This document shows positions 56,883 through 64,000 of a DNA stretch of 64,000 nt, one piece after another (the first letter of the stretch is position 1; the number at the start of each line of letters is the position of its first letter). The notes beneath the pieces are model-generated. The model was not told the DNA's origin and did not search any database. It was given only the letters and a program-made list of their open reading frames with translations. Position numbers and translations under genes: made by a program. This DNA comes from an uncultured Planctomyces sp. (GTDB lineage Bacteria > Planctomycetota > Planctomycetia > Planctomycetales > Planctomycetaceae): NCBI GenBank assembly GCA_937904325.1, contig CALGTK010000457.1, positions 1 to 64,000 of the forward strand, written 5' to 3'.

Positions 56883-58708
56883 ATGACAACGCTCGTCGAA
56901 CGCCTCAATCCGTTCTGGTTGAAGCTGCCGTTCGGAAAACCCGACGGTCTCATCAGTAAACTGTTGCCGTTGACATGCTGGCTGCACTCATGGGCGGCGA
57001 CCATCGCTTCGTCGTTGATCTGGCTGGCGGCGGCGATCGCGATTACCAGCAATTGGACTCGCTTCGAATCTTCCTGGCCAACGGTTCTACACCGATCTAA
57101 CTGGCTATGGCTGGGAGTTTCCTGGGTATCCCTGAAGATTATCCACGAACTGTCTCACACTGTCGCCTGCCGACGACACGGTGGGAAAGTCCGTGACTCG
57201 GGAATCATTTTATCCTGCTCGCCCCGGTTGCCTACGTGGACGTGACGTCCTCACTGAGCTTCCCATCCCGGTGGCAACGCATTCAGACGGCCGCTGCAGG
57301 AATCTATGTCGAACTGACGGTCGCCGCGTTGGCCGCTATTGCTGGAACAGTGACCGGCTCGCCGTTGTTGTCGCATCATCTGGTCAATCTGATCTGGTCG
57401 ACAAGCGTTACAACGTTCGTCTTCAACGCCAACCCACTAATGAAGTTCGACGGGTACTACATACTGTCCGACCTGCTGGATCGACCGAACCTGTACACGA
57501 ACAGTTCGCTGCATCTTCAGCGAATCGCAAACCGTGTTTTCTTCGGATCAAAGACTGACAGTGTGCGAAGTTCGCGGCAGGACGCGTTGTTACCGGCCAG
57601 CTACGGCGCGGCAGCTTTTGTCTGGCGGATGCTCATTTGTGTTGGGTTGCTGATTTCAGCGTCGATGATGTTTCACGGAGCCGGGATGGTTGCTGCGGCG
57701 GCCGGAGTGCTGCTGTGGTTCGGTCAGCCGATTCTTCAACTGACGCGAAAAATCTGGCACCGTGCACGACTCGATCCGCAAGAATCGCTGCAGGCAATCG
57801 TGCTGAGTTCTGCCGTCACTGCTGTTTTGGGAGCGTTCCTGTTTCTGGTTCCGTGGCCGGCGGGGGCAACCGCGCCGGGTATTATTAATCACTGGGACCT
57901 GGCCGTTGTCCGAGCTGAGACTCCGTGCTTTGTCCGGAACATTCAGGTCGCCGATGGCGAAAGAGTTTCGCAGGGACAACTGCTGATCGAACTTGAAAAC
58001 GAAGAACTGGCCAACGAAGTCGCCGACATTCGAGTGGCGATTCAGCAATCCGACATTCGTCGGAGTCAGTTCATCCGTTAGCACGAAACGGCTTCCGTCC
58101 AGGTGGCAACGAAAAACCACTCGTCGTTGCTGAAGCGTTTGACCGAGAAACAGCAACAGGCCGATCAGCTGACGGTGCGAGCTCCAGTCGCCGGCCGATT
58201 CATGTCTCGATCGCTCGTCTGGGTCATTGATACGTACGCTAAGCCGGATACCGAACTGATCACAATCGGCGATGACTCTCTCAAGGAGCTGCGAGTCAGT
58301 ATTTCGCAGGACGATGCTCGCTGGTTGGATACAGCCACGAAACAGGCTGATGGGAAAACCTCGATTGATGTCCGACTTCGTTCTGTCGGAATCACTAAAG
58401 GGACCGTCCGCCGCATTTTACCCGAAGCGACTCGAACTCCACTCCACGAATCGCTTACCGCGCCAGCCGGTGGGCCGTTGGCCGTGAAAGCGAACTCTGA
58501 CTTAGAGTCAGGTTCGGAAGTCGTACTGAGCGATCCCCGAGTCACTGCCGTTATCGACATTTCCTCTGACGTCGCCGCCAGAATCCCGGCAGGTTCCTTC
58601 GGCCACGTCTGGCTGAAAACAGAATCGGCACCCACAATCGCCGAAGCCGCCATCCGCCTCGCGACTCGCTGGGTCGAATCCAAATTCGAAGCGGCCCAGG
58701 CCGACTGA
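56883..58708 (+). pseudogene. M50 membrane metallopeptidase / HlyD-type adaptor fusion, interrupted
   Basis: Starts at ATG 56883 (MTTLVERLNPFWLKLPFGKP). Transmembrane helices surround the zinc site HELSH (His88; nucleotides 57144-57158). A one-base frameshift at about 57210 moves the frame to LLAPVAYVDVTSSLSFP. The second M50 motif, NANPLMKFDGYYILSDLLDR, and further helices follow. A biotinyl-lipoyl half-motif (VRNIQVADGERVSQGQLLIE) begins the HlyD part. TAG at 58079-58081 interrupts QFIR|HETASVQV; the frame then runs on through TEKQQQADQLTVRAPVAGRF to the HlyD beta-barrel end at 58708. Uninterrupted, the product would have about 608 residues. Such site-2-protease/HlyD fusions occur beside TolC-type genes in other planctomycetes, as far as I recall. 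Confidence 0.88.
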
Positions 58709-58793
58709 CCGCGTTTGATGAAACGTCTGAATCAGTTGGCGGATATTGTGAACCTGCCGCGCAACTGGAGACGGCTAATGTCGTTGAGGCTTT

Positions 58794-61751
58794 TCACAGC
58801 GTCTTCCGGCAACTTGTGCGCATTCGCCGAAGAATCGTCAGGATGGCCGGCAGCGGAACAAGCGAGACAAACAGGCAACTGCCGACGCCAATAACGAGCA
58901 CAAGTCCGACGCTGTAAAGGCCTCGGTGTGCAGCGATCATCATGCTGCCAAAGCCGATCATCGATGTGAGAGATGTCAGCACAATCGCATTCATCGTACT
59001 CGGCGAAATTCGGTAAGAGCCTGGCTGCGAATGGAAGTCGTGCAGCACGTGGACTCCGTCGTCGACTCCGATTCCAAGAATCAATGGAAGCAGAATCAGG
59101 TTCGCCGGATTAAAACTGATGTCCAGTGCCGCCAGAACGCCATAGGAAAGCACACCACCCAGAACCGGTGGCACCAAAGCGAGCATTGTGAACAGGATAC
59201 TGCGAAAATTCAGCACGAACGATATCGACAACATCAAGGTCATAAACGACGCGAGTACGATCCACCAGTTGACGTCTTCCGTTTTTAAAAACTGAGCAAC
59301 CGCCACGCAGCCAGTAATGATGAAAGCAGGCAGCAGCGTCTTAAGGGCGCCATCTGGTCCCAGGAAATTGACCAGCAGCACGAAGGTTACAATGACCAGT
59401 GCGTAGACCGCGGCGTGCTGATAACTCTGCATGATCTGTTGAGACGCTTCGTAATTCTGCAACGGGGTGCCTGTCACTTCAGGATCGACAGTTCTTACGT
59501 CATTGACAAAATCCCGCAGAGGGTCGATATCCCAGATTGGTTTTTTCGGATAGACCTGCAGAAGCCATCGACCGTCGCTGCTGACAAACCGAGACGCCAA
59601 CGCCGAAGGAAGGTCTTTGATTGTAACTGGATCTGTATCCGCAGACTCTGCCAGCAACGTCATTTGCGTGAGCAACGATGCAGTGAGTCGCTGCTGGTAC
59701 TCGGAAAGAACCGTCAGTTGTTCTTCCAACTCGAGTGGGTCCAGTGAGTCCAGCAGACGGTCGATCGAGGCCGCTGTTGCTTTTGCCTGTGGGCGACCCA
59801 TTTCGCTGGTTCGAGTAAAAATTTGCTCGAACATCCGGCCTACCAGGTTTGGATTGATCAGCGGTGGAGGTGGCATCTCGGTCGGCAGTCGCGCAAGTTG
59901 AGCATTGAAACCCTGGATCAGCAACTGCGTTTGCTCGGGCGGAAACTCTGGTAGCCGGGTGGCAAGTTCTTCGACATGATCGACTGATACCAGCTTTTCA
60001 AATTTCGCCTTGAGCTGCCGAGCTTCTCTCGCATTTCTCGCCACAGAAACTGCAAAGAGGAGCGAGTCCTTGCCTGCGCGATTGCCCTCGTTGCTTCTGT
60101 CAAATATTCGACGTTGAATTTCAACAGACTCCAGCCCGTCGGCCTGCAGATTCAGCAGGTTGTAGTCGTAACCAACTGCCGATTGCAGACGGCCATCGCG
60201 AAAGGTGATTCCTTGGCGCCCTACTGCCGCAATTGCCACCAGAGAAGCGATAGCCACAAGACATGGGAATCGATGAATAACCATTCGGAATGCGTCGCCC
60301 TGAAACGGAGTCGGCAGTGCCTGATGTTTCAAACCTCGATCAGCGACGGTTACGAGGGCTGGCAGAACGAGGAACGTGGCCGCGGTACAGATCAGAACTC
60401 CGCTGCCAGCAATCAGACCCAGTTCTGCAACGCCCAGAAACTCCGTAAAGGATGCGCAGTAGAAAGCGAGCGACGTGGTGACTGCGGCGGTAACGATTCC
60501 AACTCCAACGCTTGCCGAACTGGACAACAAGGCTGGTCCGAGATCATCGCCGTGATGCCTTAGTTCGAGGTATCGGGCCAGGTAGTGGATTGCGAAGTCG
60601 ATCCCCAAACCGATCAGAATTGCAGCAAAGGACACGGACAGAATATTGAGATGTCCGATCGCCAAAGTAGTGAAGCCGAAGGTCCAGCACATCCCGACCG
60701 CCAGCATCACCATCGCCAGAAACGGATGCTTCCAGCCTCGAAATCCGACCAGCAGAAGGATCCCCACAAACACGAATGACAGAAGTGACGCGCGAATCAT
60801 GTCATTCTGGGAACGACGCATTTCGTCATTTTCAAGCACCGGAATTCCTGTCAGGCCGATGTTAACTTCCGGATGCTGTGGGCGGACGTTGGCAATTAAC
60901 GCTCGGAGTCGATCGATCGACTTCGTCGCACCGTTGAAGTCGCCTTCGCGGTGTACAGGGCGAGCTTTCAGAAACCCGATCGTTCCGGATTCATTCATCA
61001 AATAAACGACGTCGCCACTTTCACGTTGGAGTTCAGGGTCGACGGAAAGAACCTGCGGCCAGGGACTGATGAACTTGCCTCGCGCCGCAAAGTGATCAAT
61101 GCTCGCTGCCAGCCGTTCAGTCTGACTCAGAATTCCGATCAGTTTCCGTTCGGCGTTCGCAGTCTCCATCGGAGTTAAAGGATCTGCCGCAACTGATACA
61201 TCAGAACTTGCCGCGAGTTTTCGAGACAAGTCATTGACCTGGAACAGGAGCGACGTTGCGAACAGGTCGATCCGCAAACGATTCCAGCCACCGTTGAGAA
61301 TTGGCCGAAACTCTTCAAGATGCTTCAGACCCTGCTCAAGTTGGGTCGGGCTTAGATATTGCAGCCCCTTCCGCTTCAGGCTGCCTGTCTCAACTTTGAA
61401 GAGAACCTGATCGAACAGGTCTGGCTCTGCCGCCAGCCGGTTCCCAAGGTCCTCCATCACCGCTTTAATGGCGTCAGGACGTCGGCCCTCGGCGACAACG
61501 ACAAGGTCAGAGCTGTCACCGAACGATTCGGTGAAGCTGGTCCAGCGCTGGTGGAAGTCGGCAGTTGGATCGATCAGGTCAGAACGCTGTGTCCGAAAAT
61601 CGATGAAGAAAACGGTGATCAAGACGGCGGCGATTACCGACAACGCCGTTACCGCCAGAGTCAAACCTGGACGCGAACAAGCAGCTTCAGTGACCGCGCG
61701 CAGCGGCCCGCTGAGGTGAAACGGGCGAGCTTCGTCGGTCCGTTCTTGCAT
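58794..61751 (-). CDS. MMPL/RND-superfamily exporter
   Basis: Proton-driven inner-membrane exporter of lipids or hydrophobic compounds. 985 residues from ATG 61751 (MQERTDEARPF); a longer frame begins at 61793. The layout is the duplicated RND pattern: one helix (LTLAVTALSVIAAVLITVFF), a periplasmic domain of about 280 residues, a bundle of helices (SFAAILIGLGIDFAIHYLAR; LIAGSGVLICTAATFLVL), a second periplasmic domain, and a second bundle (LILLPLILGIGVDDGVHVLH; IGFGSMMIAAHRGL). The GIDFAIH and GVDDGVH motifs carry the proton-relay aspartates. Similarity is greatest to the HpnN/MMPL branch. It lies 3' to 3' with the M50/HlyD pseudogene, so a functional link is not supported. Confidence 0.92.
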   Translation of the reverse strand: MQERTDEARPFHLSGPLRAVTEAACSRPGLTLAVTALSVIAAVLITVFFIDFRTQRSDLIDPTADFHQRWTSFTESFGDSSDLVVVAEGRRPDAIKAVMEDLGNRLAAEPDLFDQVLFKVETGSLKRKGLQYLSPTQLEQGLKHLEEFRPILNGGWNRLRIDLFATSLLFQVNDLSRKLAASSDVSVAADPLTPMETANAERKLIGILSQTERLAASIDHFAARGKFISPWPQVLSVDPELQRESGDVVYLMNESGTIGFLKARPVHREGDFNGATKSIDRLRALIANVRPQHPEVNIGLTGIPVLENDEMRRSQNDMIRASLLSFVFVGILLLVGFRGWKHPFLAMVMLAVGMCWTFGFTTLAIGHLNILSVSFAAILIGLGIDFAIHYLARYLELRHHGDDLGPALLSSSASVGVGIVTAAVTTSLAFYCASFTEFLGVAELGLIAGSGVLICTAATFLVLPALVTVADRGLKHQALPTPFQGDAFRMVIHRFPCLVAIASLVAIAAVGRQGITFRDGRLQSAVGYDYNLLNLQADGLESVEIQRRIFDRSNEGNRAGKDSLLFAVSVARNAREARQLKAKFEKLVSVDHVEELATRLPEFPPEQTQLLIQGFNAQLARLPTEMPPPPLINPNLVGRMFEQIFTRTSEMGRPQAKATAASIDRLLDSLDPLELEEQLTVLSEYQQRLTASLLTQMTLLAESADTDPVTIKDLPSALASRFVSSDGRWLLQVYPKKPIWDIDPLRDFVNDVRTVDPEVTGTPLQNYEASQQIMQSYQHAAVYALVIVTFVLLVNFLGPDGALKTLLPAFIITGCVAVAQFLKTEDVNWWIVLASFMTLMLSISFVLNFRSILFTMLALVPPVLGGVLSYGVLAALDISFNPANLILLPLILGIGVDDGVHVLHDFHSQPGSYRISPSTMNAIVLTSLTSMIGFGSMMIAAHRGLYSVGLVLVIGVGSCLFVSLVPLPAILTILRRMRTSCRKTL

Positions 61752-61834
61752 GCATTTATTCGTGTCTGGGTAGTTCCGGTGCGTCGGATACATGGCTTTC
61801 GGAATATTTTCCCAAGCCTGTCAAGGATACTCGC

Positions 61835-62782
61835 TCAGGAAAACAGTCCGCTGACAGATTCGGCTCGATGAATTCTGCGAATTGCTTCGCCCAGCAGCGG
61901 AGCGATGGATACGACTCGTAGATTGTCAAACTGTCGCTCAGGAGTGATCGGCAATGTGTTCGTGACGACAACTTCAGTGATCGGAGCGTTACTCAGCTTC
62001 TCAATAGCCGATCCGCAAAACACAGCGTGCGTTGCACTGACGTAGATTTCTCGAGCGCCCAGATCTTTGGCAACCTGTGCCGCACCGACGATTGAGCCTG
62101 CCGTTGAAATCATATCGTCAAATAACAACGCCACCTTGCCTTCGATTGGGCCGCCGATGATGTTGGCCTGCCGAGTCTCAGTGGCACTGGAGCGACGTTT
62201 GTCAACAATCGCAAACTGCCCGCCGAGATTCGAAACGTGCTTCAGAGACCTCTTAATACTTCCTTCGTCAGGGCTGACAATGACGAGGTCTTCCGGCGGA
62301 ATTTTCAGCGAGCGGAAATACTCGTCTGTCGTGCCGGCTGCGTATAGATGGTCGACCGGCACATCGAAGAAGCCCTGAATCTGTGCGGCGTGGAGGTCGA
62401 TTGTCACCACTCGGTCAGCTCCGGCTTTCGTAATGAGGTTGGCGACAAGTTTTGCCGTGATCGGAACTCGGCCTGAATCTTTCCGATCCTGTCGAGCGTA
62501 TCCGTAGTAAGGAATGACTGCCGTGATGCGTTCAGCGCTGGCTCTCGCGCAGGCGTCGATCATGATCAGCAACTCCATCAGATTCTTGTCAACCGGCGGT
62601 CCGGTCGGCTGAATCAGAAATACATCCCGGCCTCGGATGTTTTCGTCCAGCTTGCAGCTGATTTCTCCGTCGGGGAAATCAGCTAACTGAACGGCTCCAA
62701 GGTCGAGACCAAGATGCTGAGCAATTTCGGCAGCGAGGCCGCGGTGGGCGCGTCCGCTGAGCAGGACAAGTCGATCGTACAT
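61835..62782 (-). CDS. prs: Ribose-phosphate pyrophosphokinase (PRPP synthetase)
   Basis: Makes PRPP from ribose 5-phosphate and ATP for nucleotide, His, Trp and NAD synthesis. 315 residues from ATG 62782, exactly the usual family length; in-frame starts at 62821 and 62941 would add a non-conserved extension. Motifs are FPDGEISCKLDENIRGRDVF (ATP loop), YYGYARQDRKDSGRVPITAK, VVTIDLHAAQIQGFFDVPVD (divalent-metal and ribose site) and the PRPP loop LLFDDMISTAGSIVGAA. It also supplies the PRPP substrate used by the beta-RFAP synthase encoded at 29001. Monocistronic here. Confidence 0.97.
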   Translation of the reverse strand: MYDRLVLLSGRAHRGLAAEIAQHLGLDLGAVQLADFPDGEISCKLDENIRGRDVFLIQPTGPPVDKNLMELLIMIDACARASAERITAVIPYYGYARQDRKDSGRVPITAKLVANLITKAGADRVVTIDLHAAQIQGFFDVPVDHLYAAGTTDEYFRSLKIPPEDLVIVSPDEGSIKRSLKHVSNLGGQFAIVDKRRSSATETRQANIIGGPIEGKVALLFDDMISTAGSIVGAAQVAKDLGAREIYVSATHAVFCGSAIEKLSNAPITEVVVTNTLPITPERQFDNLRVVSIAPLLGEAIRRIHRAESVSGLFS

Positions 62783-63598
62783 GATGGTTCCGTGGTTGCC
62801 GCGAATGATTGGTTCGGGCATGTTGGCAGGCCGCCCCTGCTTGATGCAATTCAAACGGCCCCCTGAAACAGCGAAAGACAAAGTTCCCGCGGCGGATCGC
62901 TCTTTGTGATTCAATAGCGACAGGCGATCAGGGCACCGCAATCAGGAATGTTTGCCACAATTTGAACCGCAGCTACGTGTTCAAACGGCGAACACCGATC
63001 AACAACGGTTGATGCCACTCGCCTGCGACTGCGTTGCGCTGTTTATGTGTCATGTCTGACCCAGCAGCGATCACCTGACTTTCAGGAAAAATACAGCCAG
63101 TCGTTATGACTGGTGATTTAGAACGTAATCTTCACAGACGTTATCTGGCACGAACGATGATCTGAAGATGCTCGACTGATAGGATTGGTATCGCGGCCGA
63201 TTTTTCTTATCACTCTGAACGAAACAGATTAGATGAATTATCGAGACTTTCGGAGTCGTTACGGCGATGCTGACAAGACGAATGGTAATAGCTGCACCTG
63301 ACTGATGGATCAATTGTCATGAGCCGGCAATTCCGCAGGCATTGGTGGAACCCGCATGCTTTCCCAATTGAATTGCAACGGGTATGGCCACTGACTAGCG
63401 TTAAGTCCGATTACGGAAGATAGGGGCGAGCACGAACAACGTAGGAACTGAAACGTGTGAGCATTCACATTTCGTGATGATATGCGTTCGGATTGTGTTC
63501 CCGGGCGGAGAAGTCAAGACAAGCAAACAGTTCTGGTCGGATGGAGTTCTCCTTGAGTTAATCCGTGTCAAGCACGGTCCTCTCACAAGATAATTGTA
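62783..63598. other. Divergent intergenic region, no gene seen
   Basis: This 816-base stretch separates the leftward prs gene from the rightward partial gene at 63599. Small frames (up to 70 codons) have no signature. It must contain both promoters. Tracts around 63100-63260 are AT-richer than the surrounding genes. I find no tRNA-like cloverleaf or riboswitch that I could defend. Confidence 0.4.
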
Positions 63599-64000
63599 AT
63601 GACAACCGAATCTCAGGTTGCGGCCGGCAAGGAGCCAGCGACGGAACCTCGACTCGAAATCAGCGGGTCACGACAACTTACAAACTGGATGGCTGACAAT
63701 AAGGTCAGTCTCGGATTCACCACTTATCAAACCGGCAAGGTGTTCCTGATTGGCGTCAAGCCTGGGGACAAGCTTTCGGTCTTTGAACGTACATTTAATA
63801 GATGCATGGGGCTTTGCTCGGACAACGACGGGCAGACGCTCTGGATGAGTTCCCTTTACCAGCTTTGGAGGTTTGAAAACGCTCTCGAGCCGGGGCAGTC
63901 GGCAGACGGGTACGACCGGCTGTACGTTCCCCAGATCGGTTACACCACGGGAGACATTGATGTTCACGATGTTGCCGTCGAATCAAGTGGGCGCGTCGTA
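63599..64000 (+). CDS. TIGR03032-type conserved protein, 3' end outside window
   Basis: The frame starts at ATG 63599 and is still open at the window end, giving 134 residues. ISGSRQLTNWMADNKVSLGF, TTYQTGKVFLIGVKPGDKLS, FNRCMGLCSDNDGQTLWMSS, LYQLWRFENAL and PQIGYTTGDIDVHDVAVESS match the N-terminal part of TIGR03032 (DUF4915-like) proteins, which form a beta-propeller-like fold of unknown function and often occur with glycosyltransferase or TPR genes. No signal peptide is visible. The ribosome binding site is weak. Confidence 0.8.
   Translation, partial: MTTESQVAAGKEPATEPRLEISGSRQLTNWMADNKVSLGFTTYQTGKVFLIGVKPGDKLSVFERTFNRCMGLCSDNDGQTLWMSSLYQLWRFENALEPGQSADGYDRLYVPQIGYTTGDIDVHDVAVESSGRVV

Noticed and set aside
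56051-58708. Stop-codon reassignment (UAG read as Gln) to explain interrupted genes
   Set aside because: The same genes contain frameshifts, other broken genes use TAA and TGA, and intact genes in the window show no internal TAG.
58794-61751. MMPL exporter as the pump of the TolC/HlyD locus
   Set aside because: It is transcribed in the opposite direction, converges on the pseudogene and belongs to a branch that normally works without TolC/HlyD partners.

Overview
The window reads as chromosomal DNA of a planctomycete (Planctomycetota). The evidence is the gene content: two DUF1501 proteins, a formylglycine sulfatase, a DUF1080 (3-keto-disaccharide hydrolase type) protein, a Tat-exported Gfo/Idh/MocA oxidoreductase, a giant protein with a PVC-type dehydrogenase region and a C-terminal haem motif, a bifunctional-nuclease (DUF151) protein, and a beta-RFAP synthase/DUF447 pair typical of tetrahydromethanopterin-using planctomycetes. 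No RNA gene, CRISPR array or complete insertion sequence was recognised.

Layout. 1-2.2 kb: decayed DegT-type aminotransferase, a possible secreted remnant and an inverted-repeat element. 2.2-7.1 kb: NAD(P)HX epimerase, an outer-membrane barrel candidate, sulfatase and DUF1080 protein. 7.1-10.5 kb: a minus-strand TroABC-like Mn/Zn uptake operon whose permease ends in a DtxR-like regulator domain, with a palindrome just upstream of the first gene. 10.9-17.1 kb: pyruvate dehydrogenase E1 and E2, a STAS protein and AsnRS. 17.1-18.7 kb: a frameshifted GGDEF/HD-GYP pseudogene. 18.8-25.7 kb: Gfo/Idh oxidoreductase, CehA-type hydrolase with EF-hands, two DUF1501 proteins. 25.7-31.7 kb: broken barrel protein, small unknown, ComM/YifB ATPase, beta-RFAP synthase + DUF447, DUF151 nuclease, Dabb protein. 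31.7-37.5 kb: the 1799-residue multidomain protein and a MoaD/ThiS-like protein. 37.9-45.1 kb: single-domain GlmU-like uridylyltransferase, alpha/beta hydrolase, an unknown gene overlapping scpB, KDG kinase and 6-phosphogluconate dehydrogenase, closed by a clear hairpin terminator. 45.3-52.3 kb: small unknowns, a truncated SigZ-like sigma factor, a secreted esterase, a REC/HD-GYP regulator and a gutted hybrid histidine kinase. 52.7-58.7 kb: a TolC-type outer-membrane protein followed by a wrecked SecA paralogue and a wrecked M50 peptidase/HlyD fusion. 58.8-62.8 kb: MMPL/RND exporter and PRPP synthetase. The right edge cuts a TIGR03032-type gene.

How the parts work together. The housekeeping genes (PDH, AsnRS, Prs, ScpB, Gnd, KdgK, ComM) are intact, and several unrelated genes are degraded by frameshifts, nonsense codons or deletions. 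At least seven pseudogenes lie in 64 kb: aminotransferase, diguanylate cyclase/HD-GYP, barrel protein, sigma factor, histidine kinase, SecA and M50-HlyD. Very long ORFs beside them (1799, 1051, 985 and 899 codons) are clean, so general sequencing error is a poor explanation.

The most interesting locus is 52.7-58.7 kb. TolC + SecA-like ATPase + M50/HlyD looks like the remains of a dedicated export system combining a SecA motor, a membrane metalloprotease/adaptor and an outer-membrane channel. Only the channel gene survives intact here. Its function is inferred from context only.
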